Source of the DNA: Rhizorhapis sp036570425
GTDB taxonomy: Bacteria > Pseudomonadota > Alphaproteobacteria > Sphingomonadales > Sphingomonadaceae
Length of the DNA stretch: 64,000 nt
Direction: 5' to 3'
NCBI GenBank assembly: GCA_036570425.1
Contig: DATCYF010000009.1
Location: 166,542-230,541, forward strand
Part shown: in pieces, positions 51,769 through 59,169 of the stretch
Position numbering within the stretch: position 1 is the first letter of the stretch
Layout of the letters: every line of letters starts with the position of its first letter
Notes under the pieces: model-generated
What the model was told of the DNA's origin: nothing
Seen by the model: only the letters and a program-made list of their open reading frames with translations
Databases searched by the model: none
Program-made: the position numbers and the translations under genes

Positions 51769-52764
51769 ATGCTATCTTTTCACCTGCTCTTGGGCCTCAT
51801 TGCCGTAGCGTTGCTGTTCGATTTTCTGAATGGCCTGCACGATGCCGCCAATTCCATTGCAACTGTGGTATCCACACGGGTGCTGAGGCCTCATTATGCC
51901 GTTGCCTGGGCCGCCTTTTTCAACTTCATAGCCTTTCTCTTTTTCGGCCTGCATGTGGCTGAAACGGTGGGTAAAGGTATCGTCGAAGCAGACATCGTGG
52001 ATGCCAGCGTCATATTCGGCGCACTGATGGGCGCGATTAGCTGGAACATCATTACGTGGGGCTTGGGCATCCCTTCCAGCAGCAGCCATGCTTTGATCGG
52101 TGGGCTGATCGGGGCGGGGTTCGCAAAGGCAGGGTTTAGCGCAATCGTGTGGAAGGGGGTCTTGAAGACCGCCGCGGCCATCATTCTTTCCCCTGCGCTG
52201 GGGCTGGTGCTCGCGCTTGTGCTGGTGCTGATAGTCGCATGGTTATTCGTGCGTTCTACGCCGCTTGTTGCTGACCGGCGATTCCGCAAGCTTCAACTTG
52301 TCTCCGCCTCCCTCTATTCGCTGGGCCATGGGGGGAATGATGCGCAAAAGACGATGGGGATCATAGCGGTACTGCTCTATTCGCAGGGACAGCTACACGG
52401 TGGTTTCCATGTGCCTTTTTGGGTGGTCCTTTCCTGCCAGACGGCAATGGCGCTTGGAACGCTGTTCGGGGGATGGCGGATCGTCAACACCATGGGTTCA
52501 AAGATCACCCGGCTGACGCCTCAGCAAGGCTTTTGCGCGGAGACGGGTGGCGCATTGACTTTGTTTGGCGCGACTTGGCTCGGCGTGCCGGTTTCGACCA
52601 CCCACACCATAACGGGTGCAATCATCGGCGTAGGAGCATCGCGGCGACTATCCGCCGTTCGCTGGAATGTCGCCAGCAGTATCGTAGTAGCCTGGGTGGT
52701 TACGCTTCCTGCCGCCGCCGTGCTGAGCGCAGGTTTCTATGAACTCGCGCTTTTGATATTCTGA
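51769..52764 (+). CDS. pit: Low-affinity inorganic phosphate transporter, Pit family
   Basis: 331 residues with about 10 membrane helices. Both family signatures are present: NGLHDAANSIATVVSTRVL near residue 22 and GHGGNDAQKTMG near the middle; the second half has GVPVSTTHTITGAIIGVG. It carries metal-phosphate in symport with protons. The preceding DUF47-containing protein is the usual regulatory partner, and the close spacing (4 bases) implies one transcript. Confidence 0.95.
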   Translation: MLSFHLLLGLIAVALLFDFLNGLHDAANSIATVVSTRVLRPHYAVAWAAFFNFIAFLFFGLHVAETVGKGIVEADIVDASVIFGALMGAISWNIITWGLGIPSSSSHALIGGLIGAGFAKAGFSAIVWKGVLKTAAAIILSPALGLVLALVLVLIVAWLFVRSTPLVADRRFRKLQLVSASLYSLGHGGNDAQKTMGIIAVLLYSQGQLHGGFHVPFWVVLSCQTAMALGTLFGGWRIVNTMGSKITRLTPQQGFCAETGGALTLFGATWLGVPVSTTHTITGAIIGVGASRRLSAVRWNVASSIVVAWVVTLPAAAVLSAGFYELALLIF

Positions 52765-52865
52765 TGTGCTTGAGCTTCAGGCGCATCAGGCAACCTGAGC
52801 AGGAAGAGCATCGCCCATGGATCATGTGTCCTGTCGCTACGTTACCTCAAGGAAGGAGTAATAAC

Positions 52866-53078
52866 ATGGCGATCAGGAATTTCGTGCGGCGGAAGCTCGC
52901 GTGGATACTGCCGGAGGAGCGATCCACAAATCTGGAGGTCGAAAATGAGAATCTGCGCTCTCCAAAAACGGAAGGAGACCCGCCGCGCCCGTCAACTGAA
53001 TATCCAGGAACAAAACATTCCGTCCGTTCAGATGATCTCACCAACGATCCGGGATCCGGCGAACGCCTCCGCGACTAA
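52866..53078 (+). CDS. Small hydrophilic protein, unknown function
   Basis: 70 residues, starting at ATG 52866 behind the excellent ribosome site AAGGAGTAATAAC; the longer upstream frame is not conserved-looking. The first third is basic and helical (AIRNFVRRKLAWILPEERST), which could touch membranes or nucleic acid, and the rest is charged and disordered (Pro, Ser, Asp, Arg). I do not recognise it. A degenerate EcfG-like site (GGATC-N16-CGTT, 52819-52843) lies just upstream, so stress expression is possible but unproven. Confidence 0.6.
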   Translation: MAIRNFVRRKLAWILPEERSTNLEVENENLRSPKTEGDPPRPSTEYPGTKHSVRSDDLTNDPGSGERLRD

Positions 53079-53398
53079 GGAGCGCTGATCGGTCGGGACC
53101 GCGCCATTGTCCCAACGCCATGGTCACAGCGAATCATCCATTTTAATTCCGAGACATTGGCGGGCCACGCCCGATGAAGGTGAGCACTACTCTTACGCTG
53201 TAGAGCTACGATAGGGGCGTTCGCGCAAAGAATCAAGGCGAAGCGCATATGAGGACTGTCGCGGTGCGGTTCGGTCCTCGTCTGGATACGGTAACGAAAG
53301 GCTGATCCTGGCTATTTGCCTTCGGTTCGTTCCGGGCATCGATTGCTGCATAGCCGTCAGAAGTCCGAGAGCTCAGATCTGGAAGCTCGCGCCGGACT
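53079..53398. other. Intergenic stretch without a recognised feature
   Basis: About 320 bases between the small protein and the HEPN-like gene. I found no ORF with a ribosome site, no strong hairpin with a T-run, no EcfG-type site on either strand, and no copy of the tRNA-Ser 3' end that would mark an attachment site. Confidence 0.5.
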
Positions 53399-54010
53399 TT
53401 AACTCCTGGCCGCTGGAGTTTCTATCCAACCCTCGGCCTTGGCTGCCACCAAGCCAAGCGCGTTGAATAACTTGAATACCGCCACCAGCAGTTCATCACC
53501 CTCGGTCTTCAGTGCTGCCAGTGTAGCTAGATCGTATTCCTCAAGATGGGCCTTGAGCGCATCAATGTCGTCGATCATGGTACCATTTGTGCCCGATCTG
53601 ACAGATGCCGCAATAAAGTTGATCCATTTCTTCACCGGTAGGCGGTATATAAGGTCCGTATGAGCGGGGTGCGCTCCCCAAATGCCATGCGCGATTTTGT
53701 TTCGCTTCTCTGCGTAAGAGAGAACTTGCTTCATTAGATCATCATGCGTTTGGTCGACCGACAATAACGAATTGGCGGCAATCTCATTCCGGACCGCTTG
53801 AACGCGCTTGGCATTCGTCGACAGGGCCTGCAGCGATTCAATGCCTTGCTCGATCGTTTGATGGCGGAGCATCCCGTAAATTCCGCCAATCACACCTTCA
53901 ATCAGGCTGAATGACGTGACGATCTCTCCGAGCGCAGCCGCATGAGCTGGAAACGCCTTCAGACCATCGAGCGTGAAGTTGATGCCGTCCATTTGAAATC
54001 CCACCGGCAT
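53399..54010 (-). CDS. HEPN-like protein of unknown function
   Basis: 203 residues from ATG 54010, chosen for the ribosome site CAGGAGACAGT right before it. The longer frame runs back into the tRNA-Ser gene and is not coding there. The protein is helical; the stretch EKRNKIAHGIWGAHP contains R103-N-K-I-A-H108, fitting the R-x4-6-H motif of HEPN ribonuclease-type domains. HEPN proteins include toxins and defence nucleases, but many are inactive or have other roles. No antitoxin-like partner is adjacent. The gene sits 104 bases downstream of tRNA-Ser on the same strand, a common spot for acquired genes. Confidence 0.6.
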   Translation of the reverse strand: MPVGFQMDGINFTLDGLKAFPAHAAALGEIVTSFSLIEGVIGGIYGMLRHQTIEQGIESLQALSTNAKRVQAVRNEIAANSLLSVDQTHDDLMKQVLSYAEKRNKIAHGIWGAHPAHTDLIYRLPVKKWINFIAASVRSGTNGTMIDDIDALKAHLEEYDLATLAALKTEGDELLVAVFKLFNALGLVAAKAEGWIETPAARS

Positions 54011-54113
54011 ACTGTCTCCTGTCCGAAAGCAATCCGTCGTCTTGATCATCCCATCCACTACGCTGGCGTAGCCGCTACGGCTTTCGAGCAGGAAACGGCG
54101 GCGCAATGCGAAA

Positions 54114-54203
54114 TGGCGGATGGGGTGGGATTCGAACCCACGGTGAGCTTGCACCCACGCCGGTTTTCAAGACCGGTGCCTTAAACCGCTCGGCCACCCA
54201 TCC
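54114..54203 (-). tRNA. tRNA-Ser(TGA)
   Basis: A 90-base class II tRNA: acceptor GGATGGG pairs with CCCATCC, T8-G9, D arm GCC...GGC, anticodon stem CCGGT/ACCGG with loop CTTGAAA (anticodon TGA), a long variable arm, T arm GTGGG TTCGAAT CCCAC, discriminator G and an encoded CCA. Confidence 0.96.
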
Positions 54204-54415
54204 GCTTCGTGCCAGCAGAAGCTGGCGAGGCGTGATCTCTTATCGGCGATATCCACAAAGAAAAAGAGCTAAATTGTCGTTGGTCGTGGCTAGTGCGGCT
54301 TCGGCTTGGCATCAATTCGCATATTTCCCGACAAAAGGGATTCACCTTCCGGCGCGTATGTGTCACAAACGGACGTGCAACGCGGGTCAGGATTAATCGG
54401 GAATCCTTGAAAATA

Positions 54416-55459
54416 ATGAAGAAAAATCGAAACATGGCGACCAGGCTTCTTGCGGCGGCGGCGCTTTTGCTGACCGCATCGGGCGGATCATCCGCTATGG
54501 CGCAGGACCAAGCCGGATTTCAGAACTATCTCTCCATTATACGAGCCAAGGCAATGGCGAGCGGCGTTCGTCCGGCAACGCTCGACAATGTGTTGCCATC
54601 GCTCACACTCAATCCGCGCGTGATTGAACTGGACCAATCGCAGCCGGGCGGTTCTTTCGATTCTCCCATTCCCCCTTTCGAGCCCTACAGGCTGACTCAT
54701 GTTGATAACGCACGTATTTCCCGCGGACGAGTAGCCTATCACGCAAATCGTCAGACATTACGCGCCATAGAGCAGGAAACCGGCGTCCCGGAAGCAGTCA
54801 TGGTGGCCATTTATGGTCATGAAACCAATTATGGTTCGTTCACAGGCGATTTCGATCTTATCCGATCGCTGGCCACCTTGGCATTTGAGGGCCGCCGCCG
54901 AGCGTTGTTCGAACCCGAATTGATTGCTGCACTCAAGATGCTGGACAATGGGGTGCCCCGCGCGCGCTTGGTAGGGAGTTGGGCAGGGGCAACAGGCTAC
55001 CCGCAATTTCTTCCTTCCGTTTATCTCCGGGTAGCACGCGATGGAAATGGGGATGGAAAGATCGATATCTGGACCAGCGAGGCGGACGCGCTGGCATCCA
55101 TTGCAAATTATTTCGTCGATGCGGGATGGCGCAAGGATGTTCCTTGGGGTGTTCCCGTGGCCGTACCATCAAATCTGGATCGGAACGCCATTATGAACCG
55201 AACGAATGCCGCACGCTGTCCGCGCGTTTTTGAGCGGCACAGCATGTGGAAAACGATGGCCGAATGGCGGCAGCTTGGGCTGGTCCCACAGGGTGAGGGG
55301 TGGCCCGCCGACCATGTTTTGGCGACTCTGCTGGAGCCGGATGGCATCGGCAAGACCGCCTATCTGCTGACCGGAAATTATCGCGTCATTCTCGATTATA
55401 ATTGCTCGAATTTTTATGGATTGTCGGTGGGGCTGCTCGCGGATGCTGTTGAAAATTAA
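54416..55459 (+). CDS. mltB: Lytic murein transglycosylase (MltB family)
   Basis: 347 residues. A signal peptide (about 1-35, ATRLLAAAALLLTASGGSSA, cleavage near AMAQ; no lipobox Cys) precedes the catalytic domain. The active Glu lies in VAIYGHETNYGSFTGD, and a Ca2+-binding EF-hand-like loop DGNGDGKIDIW occurs in the middle, as in E. coli MltB/Slt35. It cleaves glycan strands in peptidoglycan. The C-terminus YNCSNFYGLSVGLLADAVE is typical. Start 54416 is chosen with 54434 as alternative. It overlaps rlpA by 17 bases. Confidence 0.92.
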   Translation: MKKNRNMATRLLAAAALLLTASGGSSAMAQDQAGFQNYLSIIRAKAMASGVRPATLDNVLPSLTLNPRVIELDQSQPGGSFDSPIPPFEPYRLTHVDNARISRGRVAYHANRQTLRAIEQETGVPEAVMVAIYGHETNYGSFTGDFDLIRSLATLAFEGRRRALFEPELIAALKMLDNGVPRARLVGSWAGATGYPQFLPSVYLRVARDGNGDGKIDIWTSEADALASIANYFVDAGWRKDVPWGVPVAVPSNLDRNAIMNRTNAARCPRVFERHSMWKTMAEWRQLGLVPQGEGWPADHVLATLLEPDGIGKTAYLLTGNYRVILDYNCSNFYGLSVGLLADAVEN

Positions 55460-56288
55460 GACGGCCGGTGCCGCTGCGGCCATAATGTTGTTGGCGGGTT
55501 GCGGAATGGTTGATGGGCGCGGAGACGGTCGATTGCCCGCTCCTATGGCCGTGCGAGACTATCCCGTAAAGATTGGGCGCCCCTATCAGATTGGCGGCGT
55601 GACCTATACACCTGCGGATGCACCCGATTATGATGAGGTTGGCTACGCCAGTTGGTATGGTGGGGCGCACAAGGGAAAGCCAACGGCCAATGGGGAGCAT
55701 TTCCGTCCGGAAGGCATTTCTGCTGCTCATAAGACGCTCCCTTTGCCTTCCTATGTGGAAGTGACGTCGCTTGAAACGGGCCGGACAATTCTGGTTCGGA
55801 TCAACGATCGGGGTCCCTTTGTCAGTGGTAGGGTGATCGACCTGTCGAGCGCCGCTGCGGAGCAGCTTGGCATGAAGCGAAAGGGTGTTGCGGCTGTTCG
55901 GGTCCGCCGTGTCAATCCGCCCGAGCGGGAACGCGCCATGCTGCGAGCGGGCAGAGCGGTAGCTGAACGCAGTGAAGCGCCAGAACGGCTGCTCAGGGCG
56001 CTTCGTTCCCGCCTGGCAAATGGCGGCCAACCGGAAAAGCCTGTGCGGGAGGCATCGGCCGTTCCATCGCCTGACAGCCGTTATGTGGTTCAGGTGGGTG
56101 CATTCACGAGCAAAGCAAATGCGGATGCATTGGCGCAGAAGATCGGCGCCTGGGTCGCTGGAGGAAATGGTCTCTGGCAGGTCCGCCTTGGACCTTATCA
56201 AGGCCAGCTGGAAGCTCGGGAAAGCGTTGAGCATGCTGCCGCGAGGGGCTATCCGGAGGCCCATATATTGATTAATGACGGGGTGTGA
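55443..56288 (+). CDS. rlpA: RlpA family lipoprotein with SPOR domain
   Basis: 281 residues. Signal peptide with lipobox LLAGC, so an outer-membrane lipoprotein. The double-psi beta-barrel has YASWYGGAHKGKPTANGEHF and the Asp-bearing INDRGPFVSGRVIDLS. The C-terminal SPOR domain (about 210-281) begins RYVVQVGAFTSKANADALAQ and targets denuded glycan at the division septum. RlpA can act as a lytic transglycosylase in some bacteria. It follows mltB with overlap and precedes the carboxypeptidase gene. Confidence 0.93.
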   Translation: MLLKIKTAGAAAAIMLLAGCGMVDGRGDGRLPAPMAVRDYPVKIGRPYQIGGVTYTPADAPDYDEVGYASWYGGAHKGKPTANGEHFRPEGISAAHKTLPLPSYVEVTSLETGRTILVRINDRGPFVSGRVIDLSSAAAEQLGMKRKGVAAVRVRRVNPPERERAMLRAGRAVAERSEAPERLLRALRSRLANGGQPEKPVREASAVPSPDSRYVVQVGAFTSKANADALAQKIGAWVAGGNGLWQVRLGPYQGQLEARESVEHAAARGYPEAHILINDGV

Positions 56289-56317
56289 TGTCCCGCGAAT
56301 TTCGATAGAGAGACTTA

Positions 56318-57481
56318 ATGAAGATTTCCCTGTTCGCTACCCTTGCTTTGGTTCTGGTCGCCAATCCTGTCGCCGCGTCTGCACCGCCGTTCAGTACAGA
56401 AGCGCCCATTGCATTTATGAAGGATCTCTCCTCAGGCGCGATTCTTTATTCCAAGGATGCGGACACGCGCATACCGCCTGCCTCCATGGCAAAGATGATG
56501 ACGGCGCACGTCGCTTTCCGCCTGATCCAGAAAGGTGAATTGAAGCTCGATCAAAAAATTACGGTGCGACCGGAAACCTGGAAACAGTGGCACGGCCCTT
56601 CCGCAGGATCCACCATGTTTCTCTCGCCTGGGGAGGAAGTGAGTGTTGAAAACCTCCTCCACGGCATCGTGACGCTTTCGGGCAATGATGCTTGCGTGGT
56701 GCTGGCGGAGGGAATTGCAGGGACGGAGCAGGCATTCGTAGCGCTTATGAATGACGAGGCAAAACGGCTGGGGATGACCAACAGCCATTTCGGCAACAGC
56801 AATGGCTGGCCGGATGAAGGCATCACTTATGTGACGGCCCGCGATCTGACCAGGTTGGCGGCTGCAACGATTGAAGAGACTCCTGATCTTTACAAGCGGT
56901 TTTACGCGACGACAGAATTTACCTGGGGCCAAACCATGGGTGGATCGGCAATCACTCAGGCGAACCGCAATCCCATTCTGGGGAAGATTGCAGGAGCTGA
57001 CGGGCTGAAGACGGGGCATACCGCAGAAGCGGGCTATGGTTTCACTGGTTCGGCTGAACAGAATGGTCGCCGGCTTATCATGGTCCTGGCGGGGCTTAAT
57101 AGTTATAATGGCCGTATCGGGGAATCTGTCCGATTCATGGATTGGGGATTCAAGGCATGGAAGGCGCAGCCTCTGTTCAAAAAGGGGCAGGTGGTTGACA
57201 AGGTGCCCGTCCAACTTGGAAGCGATAGAGAAATTGCTCTTGTGGCGCCCAAGAATCTCGCCGTTACTCTGCCGCGCACGGCCAGCGCCAATATAACGGT
57301 CAAGCTTGTTTATGACGGCCCAATCAAGGCGCCGATCAGCAAAGGGCAGGAAATCGCCCGGCTTGTCGTTTCCACGCCTGATACAGCCCCGCAGATTATG
57401 CCGCTGGTTGCAGCAAATGGCGTGGAGGAGGCTGGCATATTCGGCCGCCTCTGGAACGGCCTGATATCGCTATTCGGGTGA
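56318..57481 (+). CDS. dacA: D-alanyl-D-alanine carboxypeptidase (DacA/DacC type)
   Basis: 387 residues. A signal peptide (about 1-21, LFATLALVLVANPVAASA) and the S11 peptidase domain with all three motifs: S56-x-x-K59 in PPASMAKMM, SGN at 121-123 (LSGNDACV) and KTG in DGLKTGHTA. A C-terminal PBP5-like beta domain follows, and the end LWNGLISLFG is an amphipathic membrane anchor. It trims the terminal D-Ala of peptidoglycan side chains. Its last bases overlap tmk by 4. Confidence 0.94.
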   Translation: MKISLFATLALVLVANPVAASAPPFSTEAPIAFMKDLSSGAILYSKDADTRIPPASMAKMMTAHVAFRLIQKGELKLDQKITVRPETWKQWHGPSAGSTMFLSPGEEVSVENLLHGIVTLSGNDACVVLAEGIAGTEQAFVALMNDEAKRLGMTNSHFGNSNGWPDEGITYVTARDLTRLAAATIEETPDLYKRFYATTEFTWGQTMGGSAITQANRNPILGKIAGADGLKTGHTAEAGYGFTGSAEQNGRRLIMVLAGLNSYNGRIGESVRFMDWGFKAWKAQPLFKKGQVVDKVPVQLGSDREIALVAPKNLAVTLPRTASANITVKLVYDGPIKAPISKGQEIARLVVSTPDTAPQIMPLVAANGVEEAGIFGRLWNGLISLFG

Positions 57482-58104
57482 GCGGGCGCTTCATCACGCT
57501 TGAGGGCGGGGAAGGCGTGGGCAAGTCAACCCAGTTGCAGGCTCTGGCGCGAGCGCTTTCAAGCCATGACTTGGATGTCATAACGACCCGTGAACCCGGA
57601 GGTAGTCCCGGAGCGGAGGCGATTCGTTCGTTGGTGTTGACGGGTCAATCGGACCGCTGGAGCGCGCGCGCCGAAGCTCTGCTTTTTGCCGCCGCGCGGG
57701 CCGATCATGTAGAAAAGACCATTCGGCCAGCGTTAGCTGCTGGTAAATGGGTTCTGAGCGACCGCTTCCTGGACAGCAGCCGCGCCTACCAAAGTGCGGC
57801 AAGCGGTCTTTCCGATGCGGATATATGGGAGTTGCACCGCTTCGGTAGTGCGGGATTGCTACCCGATCGGACGCTTGTGCTCATGCTTCCCGAAGAAGAC
57901 GCGGAAAAGCGTGCAGCGGCGCGTGATGGCGATGCATTTGACCGTTTTGGTGCGCGGGATAGGGAGTTTCATCGAAAGGTGGCAAATGCTTTCCGATCCT
58001 ATGCGAAACAGGAACCTGATCGCTTTCGTCTGATTGATGCCTCGGGAGCCGCCGGTGACGTCACTCCTCGGCTGATCGATGCTCTTTCGGACCTGCTGCC
58101 ATGA
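57478..58104 (+). CDS. tmk: Thymidylate kinase
   Basis: 208 residues starting at a GTG that overlaps the upstream stop (GTGA). Walker A is LEGGEGVGKSTQLQALA, the DR-type motif is VLSDRFLDSSRAYQ, and TTREPGGSPGAEAIRSL binds dTMP. It makes dTDP for DNA synthesis. The end overlaps holB by 4 bases. The dac-tmk-holB run is tightly packed. Confidence 0.95.
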   Translation: MSGRFITLEGGEGVGKSTQLQALARALSSHDLDVITTREPGGSPGAEAIRSLVLTGQSDRWSARAEALLFAAARADHVEKTIRPALAAGKWVLSDRFLDSSRAYQSAASGLSDADIWELHRFGSAGLLPDRTLVLMLPEEDAEKRAAARDGDAFDRFGARDREFHRKVANAFRSYAKQEPDRFRLIDASGAAGDVTPRLIDALSDLLP

Positions 58105-59081
58105 CGTCATTTGTAGGACAAGAGGCGCAAATGAAGGCGTTTCTCGCTGCCAGTGCCAGCGCACGCATGCATCATGGCTGGATATTGGCGGGAATACGTG
58201 GACTGGGGAAGGCACGATTTGCTCGTGCCGCCGCGACTCATCTGCTCGCCGAGGCCGCCGGGCCGCCGCTGGGCGGAGAGGGTTTTTATGTACCTGCCGG
58301 GCATCGTATCCGATCGCTCATGGAGGCAGGGACGCATCCCGATTTTATATGCCTTACCCGTCTGGAGCGCGAAACAACCGGCGAACTGGCCCGGAACATC
58401 AGCATCGATCAGATACGCAGTCTACAACGCCTGTTTAGCAATGCGCCTTCGTTATCGAATTGCCGGGTCGTCATCATTGATGCGGCGGACGATCTGGAGC
58501 GTGGAGCAGCTAATGCGTTGCTCAAAAATCTGGAAGAGCCACCGGCGGGAACGCTGTTTCTGCTGGTCAGCCATGCACCTGGCCGATTGCTTCCGACCAT
58601 TCGTTCACGATGTCGGATGTTGCGCTTTTCACCGCTGAGCGATGATGAAATGGAAACGGTGCTCAGGGCTGAACTGCCAGACGCTGATGTTCACGAAATC
58701 GCTGCACTGATTGCCGCAGGTGAGGGCTCCCCCGGTCGTGCGCTGGGCCTCTCCGGGTTGGATATTGCAGGAATGGAAGCGAGCTTTGACGACATTGCGC
58801 GGGATGGCGACGTCAACAATGAACTGCGGCTGGCGCTAAGCAAGGCGCTCTCGACCAAGGCGGCTCGCCTGCGCTATGAGGCATTTCTGGAACGTGCCCC
58901 AGCCTTTATCGCTGCCAAGGTCAAGCGCCAGGCAACAGATGTGTCTCCATCTGCCATTTCAGCTTGGGAGCAGGCGAGGGAACTGGCCGCAACCGCTGTC
59001 CCCCTTTCACTAGATCCGGCCACCGTTGTATTTGAAATATGCGGCCACGTCGCTGAAGCGGGTCATTGCTTGAAAGGCTAA
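58101..59081 (+). CDS. holB: DNA polymerase III subunit delta'
   Basis: 326 residues. The AAA+-like clamp-loader fold starts with FVGQEAQMKAFLAASASARM and ILAGIRGLGKARFARAAATH, then IIDAADDLERGAANALLKNL and EEPPAGTLFLLVSHAPGRLL, and the arginine-finger-type segment TIRSRCRMLRF. It is part of the clamp loader in the cytoplasm. Start overlaps tmk (ATGA). Confidence 0.94.
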   Translation: MTSFVGQEAQMKAFLAASASARMHHGWILAGIRGLGKARFARAAATHLLAEAAGPPLGGEGFYVPAGHRIRSLMEAGTHPDFICLTRLERETTGELARNISIDQIRSLQRLFSNAPSLSNCRVVIIDAADDLERGAANALLKNLEEPPAGTLFLLVSHAPGRLLPTIRSRCRMLRFSPLSDDEMETVLRAELPDADVHEIAALIAAGEGSPGRALGLSGLDIAGMEASFDDIARDGDVNNELRLALSKALSTKAARLRYEAFLERAPAFIAAKVKRQATDVSPSAISAWEQARELAATAVPLSLDPATVVFEICGHVAEAGHCLKG

Positions 59082-59169
59082 GACTTTCTTCCGCCTTCCA
59101 GAGAATTAACGAACACCCTGGACCTCAATCGGCCTTCCCCGAATCGCCCTCATTTTCTAGGCTGATCCA

